A stretch of DNA of 64,000 nt. It comes from Flavobacteriales bacterium UBA2669 (GTDB taxonomy: Bacteria; Bacteroidota; Bacteroidia; Flavobacteriales_E; Vicingaceae). The stretch lies in the NCBI GenBank assembly GCA_002359215.1, contig DEMN01000012.1, positions 990,762 to 1,054,761 of the forward strand. The letters are read 5' to 3'. The notes under the pieces were generated by a model. That model made no database searches and was not told the DNA's origin. It saw only the letters and a program-made list of their open reading frames with translations. Shown here in pieces: positions 42,884 to 51,852 of the stretch (position 1 is its first letter; the number at the start of each line of letters is the position of its first letter). The position numbers and the translations under genes are program-made.

Positions 42884-44737
42884 TTAATATACCCTTACTA
42901 ATTCTAAATTATGGTAGTGAATTAAAAACGAAGATTGGTTTTCAAAACCGCTTTCTATTCCTGTTTTTCTGAAATTAAAATTCATCGAAATTCCATTATG
43001 GTTATAAGAGTTATTAATAACAGGGTTAATAATAGTACCATAATTCATTAAACAAGTTCCAAAATAATACGCCATATCAAAACCCAGTAAACTAACGGTA
43101 GATGGATAAAACTCTCTTTCCACAACAAACTTATTAATAACATTTGCGGTAATAGAATCATCATAATTTATATAACTATGAACAGGCAAGTAAACATTTA
43201 GTAAATCAAATGAAGTTAATTCTATGTTTTCGTAAGTTAACCACTCTTCTAACCCAATAAGTGTTACTGTGTAGTTTTCATACTCTCTTCTATTTAAGGT
43301 AGATGTTAAATAACTAAACAAATCGGTAATATAAGCCTGTTTTGAACTAGGCACAAAAATCACATTATTTTTTGTAGGAGATAATTTGACAACTAAATCA
43401 GCAAAATTTCTATCCATTTTCAATTTATTAATAGGAGTAAACGCCAATGTATCATCCACGTTTAATAACATTTTATTTTTATACGCCTTAATTAATGATT
43501 CTATTAATGATTTTTCCGAAGAATTAGCATGTTCTAAAGCAATAATGTTAGCAGTTTTAAAACTATCTACCAAAAGTGTAGAAATACATTCAACAACATT
43601 TGCTTGCGATGGAATTGCTTTAAAAGCCATTTCGTTACCCAAAAGCAGCTTATTGGGTTGTTTTACAGGGCTAACAACTGGAATATGATTGCGTTTCCCA
43701 TATTGAGCAATGACTTCGTAATTAGACTGGTACAAAGGACCAATTATCAAATCTAGCGGTTTACCTTCAATTTGTTTCAGTAATTTTAAAATACGCAGAG
43801 AATCATCTCCATTGGTATCATAAACAAGTACTTCAAATGATTTACCAACAGTAGAAATAGAATCTAAGGCAAATAAAAATCCATTGTAAAACTCAATAGC
43901 AAATCTAGATTTCGGATAAACATTTTTATCTTGTAGTGCACCTATGTTTTCTGTAATTTCTTTATTTTGTTCTACATAGAAAGGAAGCATTAAAGCAATG
44001 GTAAAATGATTTTTTTCAGTTGAATCAAAAGCTTGTTGAAGGATTTCTTGCAAAGTAGCACTCAGAGTATCTTTATGTAGTTGAAAGTGTACTGTTCTAT
44101 TTTGTTTTATAGGAATAAATATTTTTTCATCTACTTTTAATCCTTCAGCTAGTCCATTATTAATAACTTTAATAGAATCTATACTCACCTCATATAATTT
44201 ACTAAGCGAATATAATGTTTCACCTTTTTTAACCTGATGCACTTTCCAACCGGAAGGCTTAATCAGCGTATTCGTATCTTTTTTATTATTTACTTGCTTA
44301 ATCTGTTTTACAGGAATATTAATGAACTGATCTTCTTCAATTTTTTCACTCATATCAGGATTAACAGCTATAATTTCTTTTACACTAACATTATAAATTT
44401 TTGCAATAGAATAAAGCGTTTGTTTTGCCAATACTTTATGTTGAATAAGATTGCCATTAGGATGACTTGGCTCTTCTTGATACTTACTTACAGGAATAAA
44501 TATTTTTTCGCCTATACTTAAACCATCATTAACACCCGGGTTTTCTGATTTAATAATATCAATAGGAACTTCGTATTTTTTGTGAATAGCATAAAGCGAT
44601 TCTCCTTTACTCACCACATGAATATAGTATTCTTTTCCTTTAATTTTATGAATTGCTAAAGAATCTGTTTGTTGTGCAACTATTGTAGTTGTTAGCAATA
44701 AAAGTATTCCGAGTGATATAATGATGTATTTTTTCAA
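42884..44737 (-). CDS. LysM-repeat protein with PBP1-type periplasmic binding domain
   Basis: 617 residues. A signal peptide covers about 1-21 (TTTIVAQQ). Three LysM repeats follow: IHVVSKGESLYAIHKKYEVP (about 39-83), KVLAKQTLYSIAKIYNVS (about 97-142) and HQVKKGETLYSLSKLYEVS (about 166-211). The rest (about 245-617) is a type I periplasmic-binding/LpoA-like fold (IALMLPFYVEQNKEI, IIGPLYQSNYEVIAQYGKRN). It probably binds peptidoglycan in the periplasm. Its own -7 element is at 44791-44798. Confidence 0.88.
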   Translation of the reverse strand: MKKYIIISLGILLLLTTTIVAQQTDSLAIHKIKGKEYYIHVVSKGESLYAIHKKYEVPIDIIKSENPGVNDGLSIGEKIFIPVSKYQEEPSHPNGNLIQHKVLAKQTLYSIAKIYNVSVKEIIAVNPDMSEKIEEDQFINIPVKQIKQVNNKKDTNTLIKPSGWKVHQVKKGETLYSLSKLYEVSIDSIKVINNGLAEGLKVDEKIFIPIKQNRTVHFQLHKDTLSATLQEILQQAFDSTEKNHFTIALMLPFYVEQNKEITENIGALQDKNVYPKSRFAIEFYNGFLFALDSISTVGKSFEVLVYDTNGDDSLRILKLLKQIEGKPLDLIIGPLYQSNYEVIAQYGKRNHIPVVSPVKQPNKLLLGNEMAFKAIPSQANVVECISTLLVDSFKTANIIALEHANSSEKSLIESLIKAYKNKMLLNVDDTLAFTPINKLKMDRNFADLVVKLSPTKNNVIFVPSSKQAYITDLFSYLTSTLNRREYENYTVTLIGLEEWLTYENIELTSFDLLNVYLPVHSYINYDDSITANVINKFVVEREFYPSTVSLLGFDMAYYFGTCLMNYGTIINPVINNSYNHNGISMNFNFRKTGIESGFENQSSFLIHYHNLELVRVY

Positions 44738-44790
44738 TAGTTTAATAGATTATACGCTAACAGTTGTATTACGAAGTAAATTCACATTTA

Positions 44791-44798
44791 CAAATTTA
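44791..44798 (-). promoter_or_regulatory. -7 element TAAATTTG for the LysM gene
   Basis: Minus-strand TAnnTTTG match 53 nt upstream of the ATG at 44737. Confidence 0.45.
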
Positions 44799-44817
44799 AA
44801 CATTCTTGTATTAAAAG

Positions 44818-46344
44818 TTATTCCCACTCAATTGTAGCAGGAGGTTTAGAACTAATGTCATAAACCACCCTGTTTACTCCTTTTACTTTATTAATAATAT
44901 CGTTTGAAACTTTCGCTAAAAACTCATAAGGTAAATGACACCAATCAGCTGTCATACCATCTGTAGATTCTACAGCACGTAAAGCAACTGCTTTTTCATA
45001 AGTTCTCTCATCACCCATTACACCTACAGACTGTACAGGAAGCAAGATTGCTCCGGCTTGCCAAACATCATTATATAAATTCGCTTTTTTCAAACTTTCT
45101 ATAAAAATAAAATCTACCTCTTGCAATAGTTGTACCTTTTCTGGAGTAATATCTCCTAAAATACGAATTGCCAATCCCGGTCCCGGAAAAGGATGTCTGC
45201 CCAATAAATTATCATTTAATCCTAAAGACTTCCCTACTCTTCTCACTTCATCTTTAAATAATAAACGCAAAGGTTCTACAATTTTCAACTTCATATAATC
45301 TGGCAAGCCGCCAACATTATGGTGTGATTTAATAGTCTGCGAGGCTCCACCATTTACCGATACAGATTCGATAACATCAGGATAAATGGTACCTTGAGCC
45401 AACCAACTTACATCAGTAATAGCATGAGCCTCTTCATCAAAAACATCGATAAATACTTTACCTATAGCTTTTCTTTTTAATTCAGGGTCAGAAATATTTG
45501 CCAAAGCACTATAGAATTTTTGCTTAGCATCCACTCCTTTCACATTTAGTCCTAAATGTTTATATTGCTCTAATACACTATTAAATTCATTTTTACGAAG
45601 TAATCCGTTATCAACAAAAATACAATATAAATTTTTACCTATAGCCTGATGCAACAATACTGCTGCAACTGTAGAATCTACTCCTCCTGACAAACCAAGC
45701 ACCACTTTATCGTTTCCAATCTTATTTTTTAAGTCTTCTACTGTTGTATCTACAAATACATCTGGTGTCCAGTCTTGCGAAAAACCGCTAATAGTTACCA
45801 AAAAATTTTTTAAAATTTTTGCTCCTTCAGTTGTATGATAAACCTCAGGATGAAACTGAATAGCGAAAGTATCCTCACCATCAAACTCAAAACCTGCATT
45901 TTCTACATCTGAAGTGCTTGCTATAATGGTAGTATTTGGGGGTAATAACTTTATTGTATCTCCATGGCTCATCCATACTTGCGAATTTGAACTAACTCCA
46001 TGAGTTAACTTACTTTCGTTACTTGTAAAATCTAATTTTGCTCTACCATATTCTCTGGTATCAGAAGGCAACACTTCTCCTCCATTACTTTGAGCTAAAT
46101 ATTGAGCACCAAAACAAACTCCCAACAAAGGTTTTTTCTTTCTAATATTTGATAAATCTAGTTTAGGAGCATTTTCGTCTCTCACCGAAAACGGACTTCC
46201 AGATAATATAACCGCCTTATATTCATCCACATTAGGTAAATTGTTAAAGGGATATATTTCACAATACACATTTAATTCCCTCACTCTACGTGCAATTAGC
46301 TGCGTATATTGAGATCCAAAATCTATAATCAATAATTTTTCCAT
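44818..46344 (-). CDS. guaA: GMP synthase (glutamine-hydrolysing)
   Basis: 508 residues. The class I glutamine amidotransferase domain (1-190) has the nucleophile elbow GVCFGAQYL near 76-84 and FHPEVYHT. The ATP-pyrophosphatase domain begins with GLSGGVDSTVAA near 219-230. The C-terminal dimerisation domain ends VVYDISSKPPATIEWE, the typical GuaA end. It aminates XMP to GMP. The promoter has both -7 and -33 elements. Confidence 0.98.
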   Translation of the reverse strand: MEKLLIIDFGSQYTQLIARRVRELNVYCEIYPFNNLPNVDEYKAVILSGSPFSVRDENAPKLDLSNIRKKKPLLGVCFGAQYLAQSNGGEVLPSDTREYGRAKLDFTSNESKLTHGVSSNSQVWMSHGDTIKLLPPNTTIIASTSDVENAGFEFDGEDTFAIQFHPEVYHTTEGAKILKNFLVTISGFSQDWTPDVFVDTTVEDLKNKIGNDKVVLGLSGGVDSTVAAVLLHQAIGKNLYCIFVDNGLLRKNEFNSVLEQYKHLGLNVKGVDAKQKFYSALANISDPELKRKAIGKVFIDVFDEEAHAITDVSWLAQGTIYPDVIESVSVNGGASQTIKSHHNVGGLPDYMKLKIVEPLRLLFKDEVRRVGKSLGLNDNLLGRHPFPGPGLAIRILGDITPEKVQLLQEVDFIFIESLKKANLYNDVWQAGAILLPVQSVGVMGDERTYEKAVALRAVESTDGMTADWCHLPYEFLAKVSNDIINKVKGVNRVVYDISSKPPATIEWE

Positions 46345-46785
46345 AAGTGGTGCAAAGATAATTGATGAAATTGGTTGAACAATTATTTTTTTTAGATTTT
46401 AGACAAATAGTTTAACCCATTTCATCAAAAACTAACCATCCACATCTTGTTTACTATAAAATGTTTTCTTCTTTAGCATTTAACTTTTGACAACTTAAAT
46501 CACAAACTGAATTTTCAAGTGCTTTTTAGTAACACCTCTTCCTGCACTCCCTATAAATAATACTCTCAGCTTATATGAATATTGGAATACTTATTTTCAT
46601 TTTGAATAACTGTTTTTTTATTTAGACCAAAAACATTGAATATACCAAAATATTTATGCTTTTTTCTTTACAACCTTAATTCTATGTTTTACCAACAACA
46701 ACAAGTTATCAAAATGTATTAACAACTATTGAATTAAAATCATTTTTAATCGACTTTTGTATTTCAGAATTTTAATAAAAAAAAC
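46345..46785. other. 441-bp intergenic region between divergent guaA and thyA
   Basis: No gene longer than about ten codons with plausible features is seen, nor any obvious RNA gene. It contains the guaA promoter at its left end. No purine riboswitch core could be recognised by eye. A near -7 match (CGACTTTTG at about 46751-46759) lies before thyA, but it lacks the first T. Confidence 0.6.
46353..46382 (-). promoter_or_regulatory. Promoter with -7 TATCTTTG and -33 TTG for guaA
   Basis: Minus strand: -33 TTG at 46380-46382, 19-nt spacer, -7 TATCTTTG at 46353-46360, then 8 nt to the ATG at 46344, giving a very short leader. Confidence 0.7.
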
Positions 46786-47610
46786 ATGCAGCAATATTTA
46801 ACTTTATTAGATCATATTTTAAAAAATGGTGTACAAAAAGGTGATAGAACAGGAACCGGAACGTTAAGTTGCTTTGGATACCAAATGCGATTTGATTTAA
46901 ATGAAGGGTTTCCATGTTTAACCACTAAGAAGTTACATTTAAAATCTATTATTCACGAATTATTATGGTTTATTAAAGGAGATACCAATATTACTTACCT
47001 AAAAGATAATGGTGTAAATATTTGGAACGGATGGGCGAATAAAAATGGTGATTTAGGTCCTGTTTATGGTTACCAATGGAGAAATTGGAATGGCGAAGGA
47101 ATTGATCAACTTTCTGATTTAATCGAGCAAATTAAAGTAAATCCCAATAGTAGAAGATTAATGATTTCGGCATGGAACCCTAGTGTTTTACCTAACACAT
47201 CTGTATCTTTTGCAGAGAATGTAGCTAATGGAAAAGCAGCCCTTCCACCCTGTCATGCTTTTTTTCAGTTTTATGTTGCCAATGGAAAATTATCGTGTCA
47301 GCTTTACCAAAGAAGTGCTGATACTTTTTTAGGTGTACCTTTTAATATTGCTTCTTATGCTTTATTTACTATGATGATTGCTCAGGTTTGTAATTTAGAA
47401 CCTGGTGAGTTTGTACATACTTTTGGTGATGTTCATTTATACAACAACCATATTGAACAAGCTCAACTTCAGCTAAAAAGAACTCCAAAAAAATTACCTA
47501 TTATGAAAATCAATCCTAATATTAAAAATATTTTTGATTTTACCTATGAAGATTTTGAGTTAGTAAATTATGACCCACATCCACATATTAAAGCTGAAGT
47601 TTCTTTATAA
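46786..47610 (+). CDS. thyA: Thymidylate synthase ThyA
   Basis: 274 residues. The N-terminal DHILKNGVQKGDRTGTGTLS, HELLWFIKGDTN, the catalytic cysteine in ALPPCHAFFQFYV, QLYQRSADTFLGVPFNIASYAL and the C-terminal YDPHPHIKAEVSL are all ThyA signatures. It uses methylene-tetrahydrofolate to make dTMP. It is about ten residues longer than E. coli ThyA because of a loop insertion. A hairpin follows at 47620-47640. No dihydrofolate reductase gene is adjacent. Confidence 0.98.
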   Translation: MQQYLTLLDHILKNGVQKGDRTGTGTLSCFGYQMRFDLNEGFPCLTTKKLHLKSIIHELLWFIKGDTNITYLKDNGVNIWNGWANKNGDLGPVYGYQWRNWNGEGIDQLSDLIEQIKVNPNSRRLMISAWNPSVLPNTSVSFAENVANGKAALPPCHAFFQFYVANGKLSCQLYQRSADTFLGVPFNIASYALFTMMIAQVCNLEPGEFVHTFGDVHLYNNHIEQAQLQLKRTPKKLPIMKINPNIKNIFDFTYEDFELVNYDPHPHIKAEVSL

Positions 47611-47619
47611 ATTTAAAGT

Positions 47620-47640
47620 ACTACTTACCATAAAAGTAGT
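47620..47640 (+). terminator. Possible weak terminator hairpin after thyA
   Basis: ACTACTT (47620-47626), 7-nt loop, AAGTAGT (47634-47640), followed by GAGTTTTAATTATTTTT rather than a clean T-run. Confidence 0.4.
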
Positions 47641-47650
47641 GAGTTTTAAT

Positions 47651-47658
47651 TATTTTTG
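47651..47658 (+). promoter_or_regulatory. -7 element TATTTTTG that fixes the antiporter start
   Basis: TAnnTTTG match. Its last three bases are the TTG that would otherwise be read as a start at 47656, so translation must begin further downstream at ATG 47689 (30 nt leader). Confidence 0.55.
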
Positions 47659-47688
47659 GAAAATAACAGCTTGCTGCTGTCTAAATTT

Positions 47689-48888
47689 ATGACTATACCT
47701 ATCATCATATCTATCTGTGCTTTAATTATTATAGCCTACTTATTTGATCTTAGTGCTCCAAAAACAAAAATTCCTTCTGTAATCTTATTACTTACCTTAG
47801 GCTGGGCAGCTAAGCAATTGCTTCATTTTTTAGATATTTCTATTCCTGATTTAACTTCATTACTCCCTATTTTTGGAACAATTGGTCTAATTCTAATTGT
47901 TTTAGAAGGTTCTTTAGAATTGGAGTTTAAAAAATCTAATTATCCACTAATAAAAAAATCTGTTTTTGCTTCACTTATTCAAACAGTTGGATTAAGTTTT
48001 ATTTTGGCTTATGCTTTTTATTATTTCGGAAATTATTCTTATAAAGACAGTTTAATAAATGCTATTCCGCTTTCTATTATAAGTAGTGCCATCGCTATCC
48101 CTAGTGTAAAAAACATTACTAAATCAAGTAAAGAATTTATTATTTATGAAAGTAGTTTGTCTGATATTTTTGGAGTAATATTTTTCGATTTTATAGCCCT
48201 AAATGAAAATATAAATGGAGCAGCTTTTGGGAATTTTGCCTTACAAATTCTTTTAATAATTGTTATTTCATTTGTTGCCACACTTGGTTTGGCTTTTCTT
48301 TTAAGCAAAATAAAAAATCATACTAAGTTTGTCCCTATTATTATAATTATTATAACGATATATGCTATATCTAAAATGTTTCATCTTCCGGCACTAATAT
48401 TTATTTTACTATTTGGAATATTTTTAGGAAATCTAGACAGATTAAATAATATTAAATGGATAAAAAAAGCTAAACCTGACAAGCTAAATGTCGAAGTAAT
48501 GAAATTTAAGGAAATAGTTATGGAAGGAACTTTCCTTATTAGAACCATATTTTTTATGCTTTTCGGCTATTTAATGAATACTGCAGAAATAATTAACCAA
48601 GAATCTTTAATATGGTCAGGAGCTATTGTAGGTGCTATTTTTATTTTCAGATTCATTCAACTTAAATTTTCTAGGTTACCGCTACGTCCATTATTATTAA
48701 TAGCTCCAAGAGGACTTATCACTATTTTGTTATTTTTGGTTATTACTCCATCACAAACTATTGAATTAGTAAATAGATCCCTTATTATACAAGTAATTAT
48801 TTTAACTGCTTTTATGATGATGTTAGGTTTAATCACAAACAAGAACGAGAAAAAACAAAAACAACCACTTCCGCAAGAAAATGAATAA
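47689..48888 (+). CDS. Cation:proton antiporter (CPA family)
   Basis: 399 residues from ATG 47689, with about twelve membrane segments. Segments such as PSVILLLTLGWAAKQLL (near 30-46), LPIFGTIGLILIVLEGSLEL and IYESSLSDIFGVIFFDFIAL resemble the core of NhaP/Kef-type cation:proton antiporters; the acidic residues in those helices would carry ions. The C-terminal LLLIAPRGLITILLFLVI is the helix conserved after the crossover region. Ion specificity cannot be told. It overlaps the next gene by 8 bp. Confidence 0.85.
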   Translation: MTIPIIISICALIIIAYLFDLSAPKTKIPSVILLLTLGWAAKQLLHFLDISIPDLTSLLPIFGTIGLILIVLEGSLELEFKKSNYPLIKKSVFASLIQTVGLSFILAYAFYYFGNYSYKDSLINAIPLSIISSAIAIPSVKNITKSSKEFIIYESSLSDIFGVIFFDFIALNENINGAAFGNFALQILLIIVISFVATLGLAFLLSKIKNHTKFVPIIIIIITIYAISKMFHLPALIFILLFGIFLGNLDRLNNIKWIKKAKPDKLNVEVMKFKEIVMEGTFLIRTIFFMLFGYLMNTAEIINQESLIWSGAIVGAIFIFRFIQLKFSRLPLRPLLLIAPRGLITILLFLVITPSQTIELVNRSLIIQVIILTAFMMMLGLITNKNEKKQKQPLPQENE

Positions 48889-49483
48889 GCATCTAACACT
48901 AATTATCTTATTCTTTACTGGTCTAATATGGTCGAGTATACAACCATTCGATTATTTTATCTGGGGATTAGAGGTTTTTCCAGCAGTTTTAGGACTAATT
49001 ATTTTAACTTTTACTTTTAAACAATTTCAATTTACCTTCCTAACCTATTGTTTTATCTTAATTCATAGCTATATTTTATTTGTTGGTGGGCATTACACTT
49101 ATGCAGAAGTTCCTTTTTTTGATTGGATTAAAGAAACTTTTGATTTGTCTCGCAACAATTACGATAAAGTTGGGCATTTTGCTCAAGGCTTTATTCCTGC
49201 TATGATAGTACGAGAACTATTTATGAGAAAAAACATTATAACTAACAAAAAATGGTTAAACTTTGTGGTGGTATGTATTTGTTTAAGCTTTAGTGCTGTT
49301 TACGAATTTTTAGAATGGTGGATAGCTCTTTTTTCTGGCGAAAATGCTGACGCTTTTTTAGGTACACAAGGTTATATTTGGGATACTCAATCGGATATGT
49401 TTTACGCTACTATTGGAGCTATTACTATGTTGTTTCTTTTAGCTAAAGTTCAAGATAAAAACATTTCTAAATTGAACAAATAA
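48881..49483 (+). CDS. DUF2238 (YjdF-like) membrane protein
   Basis: 200 residues with five or six membrane helices. The motifs GGHYTYAEVPFFDWIKE, NNYDKVGHFAQGFIPAMIVRE and the C-terminal SAVYEFLEWW followed by FLGTQGYIWDTQSDM are the DUF2238/YjdF signature, rich in conserved histidines and acidic residues within the membrane. Function is unknown. Its start overlaps the antiporter stop by 8 bp, so the two are coupled. Confidence 0.88.
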   Translation: MNKHLTLIILFFTGLIWSSIQPFDYFIWGLEVFPAVLGLIILTFTFKQFQFTFLTYCFILIHSYILFVGGHYTYAEVPFFDWIKETFDLSRNNYDKVGHFAQGFIPAMIVRELFMRKNIITNKKWLNFVVVCICLSFSAVYEFLEWWIALFSGENADAFLGTQGYIWDTQSDMFYATIGAITMLFLLAKVQDKNISKLNK

Positions 49484-49511
49484 AATCCTTTTTTCTTGTC
49501 GGCATTATGCT

Positions 49512-49519
49512 TAATTTTG
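49512..49519 (+). promoter_or_regulatory. -7 element TAATTTTG for rocD
   Basis: TAnnTTTG match 31 nt upstream of ATG 49551; a TTG at 49496-49498 is only 13 nt away, short for a -33 element. Confidence 0.45.
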
Positions 49520-49550
49520 AGTAATTAATACAATTAAAAACACTTATATT

Positions 49551-50801
49551 ATGAATACAATGACTGAAAACAGGCTATCTTCAACAGCGGCAATGGAATT
49601 AGAAAACGAATATGGAGCTCACAACTACCATCCTTTACCTGTTGTGTTAGCCAAAGGAGAAGGTGTTTTTGTTTGGGATGTGGAAGGAAAAAAGTATTAC
49701 GATTTTTTATCAGCATACTCTGCTGTTAATCAAGGACATTGTCATCCAGAAATTATTAATGCTCTTATGGAGCAAGCAAAAGAACTTACATTAACTTCTA
49801 GAGCTTTTTATAATGATACTTTAGGTGTTTACGAAAAATATGTGACTGAATTTTTTGGTTTCGACAAAGTGTTACCAATGAACACGGGAGCCGAAGCTGT
49901 AGAAACAGCTATTAAACTATGTAGAAAATGGGGCTACGAAAAGAAAGGCATAGCTGAAAACAAAGCAAAAATAATTGTTTGTGGTAATAACTTCCACGGG
50001 AGAACTACTACTATTATATCATTTTCTAATGATGAAGATGCAAGAAAAAACTTTGGTCCTTATACAGAAGGATTTGTAAGTATTGAATACAATAACATTG
50101 AAGCTTTAATTAAAGTATTAAGAGAAGAAAAAGATGTTGCAGGTTTCTTAGTAGAACCTATTCAAGGTGAAGCCGGAGTATATGTTCCTACTGATGGTTA
50201 CTTAAAACAAGCTAAAGAAGTTTGTGAAGCAAATAATGTACTTTTTATTGCTGATGAAGTACAAACAGGTATTGCAAGAACAGGTAAAATTTTAGCATGC
50301 GATTATGAAAACGTTAAACCGGATATCTTAATTCTAGGAAAAGCACTTTCAGGTGGTGTTTATCCTGTTTCAGCAGTATTGGCTAATAACGATATTATGG
50401 AAGTTATTAAACCTGGTCAGCATGGTTCAACTTTTGGAGGTAATCCATTAGCTGCAAAAGTTGCTATAGCTGCTTTGGAAGTGATTAAAAATGAAAACTT
50501 GGCAGAAAATGCTTACCGTTTAGGAGAACTTTTTAGAACAGAAATGAATAAAGTTATTGAGCAAACAGACTTGGTAAGTGCCATTAGAGGAAAAGGCTTA
50601 TTAAATGCCATTTTGATTAATGATACCGAAGATAGCTCAACTGCTTGGGATATTTGTATAAAACTTAGAGATAATGGTTTATTAGCTAAACCTACTCATG
50701 GAAATATTATTCGTTTTGCTCCACCTTTAGTAATGGACGAAGAACAATTATTAGATTGTGTAAATATTATCAAAAAAACATTAATGGAGTTCAAGAAGTA
50801 A
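49551..50801 (+). CDS. rocD: Ornithine aminotransferase
   Basis: 416 residues, class III PLP aminotransferase. ENEYGAHNYHPLPVVLAKGEG at the start is typical of ornithine-oxo-acid transaminase. The PLP-binding region has MNTGAEAVETAIKLCRKWGY, IIVCGNNFHGRTTT, ADEVQTGIARTG and the Schiff-base lysine in LILGKALSGGVYPVSAVLAN. It converts ornithine to glutamate semialdehyde for proline or glutamate metabolism. It is monocistronic, closed by a terminator. Confidence 0.95.
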   Translation: MNTMTENRLSSTAAMELENEYGAHNYHPLPVVLAKGEGVFVWDVEGKKYYDFLSAYSAVNQGHCHPEIINALMEQAKELTLTSRAFYNDTLGVYEKYVTEFFGFDKVLPMNTGAEAVETAIKLCRKWGYEKKGIAENKAKIIVCGNNFHGRTTTIISFSNDEDARKNFGPYTEGFVSIEYNNIEALIKVLREEKDVAGFLVEPIQGEAGVYVPTDGYLKQAKEVCEANNVLFIADEVQTGIARTGKILACDYENVKPDILILGKALSGGVYPVSAVLANNDIMEVIKPGQHGSTFGGNPLAAKVAIAALEVIKNENLAENAYRLGELFRTEMNKVIEQTDLVSAIRGKGLLNAILINDTEDSSTAWDICIKLRDNGLLAKPTHGNIIRFAPPLVMDEEQLLDCVNIIKKTLMEFKK

Positions 50802-50825
50802 ATTTATTACAGTATAATACTACAT

Positions 50826-50861
50826 AAAAAAGCACCTTATAAGATTACAGGTGCTTTTTTT
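50826..50861. terminator. Bidirectional intrinsic terminator between rocD and phnA-like gene
   Basis: AAAAAAGCACCT, 11-nt loop, AGGTGCTTTTTTT; clean A-run and T-run on both sides suit both strands. Confidence 0.92.
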
Positions 50862-50881
50862 GTTATTTATTACCAATAACT

Positions 50882-51223
50882 TTAAGCTTTTTTTACAAAT
50901 TCAGATTTTAATGCCATAGAACCAAAACCATCAATTTTACAATCAATATTATGGTCACCTTCAACTAATCGAATACTTTTTACTTTTGTTCCAGCTTTTA
51001 CAGGTTTAGGGGCTCCTTTAACCGGTAAGTCTTTTATAACAACTACAGCATCACCATCTTTTAAAATGTTTCCTTTACTATCTTTTACTATCAATTCATT
51101 TTCTGCCGCCATTTCTTCAGGACTCCATTCAAAACCGCATTCCGGACAAGCAAATAAATTATTTTCAGTTGGATATCCATAAGGCGATTTGCACGTTGGG
51201 CAGGGTGTTATCTCTTCTTGCAT
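50882..51223 (-). CDS. PhnA/YjdM-family zinc-ribbon protein
   Basis: 113 residues from ATG 51223; an upstream in-frame ATG at 51259 overlaps the -7 element (51257-51264). The N-terminal zinc ribbon has CPTC (about residues 7-10) and CPEC (about 25-28). The C-terminal domain has VKDSKGNILKDGDAVVVIKDL and a final SMALKSEFVKKA, as in E. coli YjdM. Despite the name PhnA, the family is not the phosphonoacetate hydrolase; the biochemical role is not established. It converges on rocD. Confidence 0.92.
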   Translation of the reverse strand: MQEEITPCPTCKSPYGYPTENNLFACPECGFEWSPEEMAAENELIVKDSKGNILKDGDAVVVIKDLPVKGAPKPVKAGTKVKSIRLVEGDHNIDCKIDGFGSMALKSEFVKKA

Positions 51224-51256
51224 TAGTATATTTTTAATTTTAAAGATAAAAGTAAA

Positions 51257-51264
51257 CAAACTTA
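51257..51264 (-). promoter_or_regulatory. -7 element TAAGTTTG for phnA-like gene
   Basis: Minus-strand TAnnTTTG match 33 nt upstream of ATG 51223. Confidence 0.5.
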
Positions 51265-51408
51265 TTCTATTTTCTCATCTCTATTTTACACCTATTAGCA
51301 ACTAGTTTCTTTTTTCCATTTGTAAAAATTATTTTAAAAATTTAGATTAAGCTGTAACAAAATAAGATATCAAACTGTCATAGTCTAAAAAATAAAAAAC
51401 TTAACAAA

Positions 51409-51729
51409 ATGAAAAAAATAGTATTTATTATTGCAGCAGCTTTATTAGCACTAAACATTTTTGCCAACAACCATCCATCAGTACAAAAGAAATTCGAAAA
51501 AGAATTAAAATTTGAAGCCAATCAATTTTTAATTGAGAAAAACCAAACAGAGTTTGTTAAAATTAGCTTTAAAATTGATGAAGCCGGTAAGGTGAAAATT
51601 TTAGAAGCCAACTATTCTAACGAAAAGTTAATGAAAGAAACCTACAAACAATTAAGTATTCTTCGTTTTGAAAATCAACAAAATAACGATGATGTTTATT
51701 ATTACAACTTTACATTTAAGAAACTGTAA
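51409..51729 (+). CDS. Small exported protein of unknown function
   Basis: 106 residues. A signal peptide covers about 1-19 (FIIAAALLALNIFA-N). The mature part is a short alpha/beta domain with KISFKIDEAGKVKILEANYS and KETYKQLSILRF, reminiscent of the C-terminal (energy-transducer TonB-like) fold found in small Bacteroidota proteins, but too short to be sure. It would be periplasmic. The long inverted repeat at 51775-51840 follows as a likely terminator. No -7 element is obvious. Confidence 0.75.
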   Translation: MKKIVFIIAAALLALNIFANNHPSVQKKFEKELKFEANQFLIEKNQTEFVKISFKIDEAGKVKILEANYSNEKLMKETYKQLSILRFENQQNNDDVYYYNFTFKKL

Positions 51730-51774
51730 TTTAATTAATTTTGTCCTTGTATTTGTAAGCAAATAGTTGTTTAC

Positions 51775-51840
51775 AATCAGCTTAGTAAGTGATTAGTTTA
51801 AGAATCTGTATGATTTTAATGCTCACTTACTAAGCTGATT
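51775..51840 (+). repeat. 18-bp perfect inverted repeat with T-run, 12 bp before the MFS gene
   Basis: Left arm 51775-51792 and right arm 51823-51840 (AATCAGCTTAGTAAGTGA / TCACTTACTAAGCTGATT) are perfectly complementary, with a 30-nt loop and a T-run to 51845. It would terminate the gene at 51409, but it ends just 12 bp before ATG 51853, so the MFS promoter or an attenuator must lie within it or in the loop. Confidence 0.75.
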
Positions 51841-51852
51841 TTTTTATTAACC

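Noticed and set aside
46345..46785. Purine or other riboswitch upstream of guaA/thyA
   Set aside because: The guaA -7 element is only 8 nt from its ATG, leaving no leader for a riboswitch, and no conserved core is visible.
47656..47688. TTG start of the antiporter at 47656
   Set aside because: The TTG is the last part of a TATTTTTG -7 element, so it would lie upstream of the transcript.
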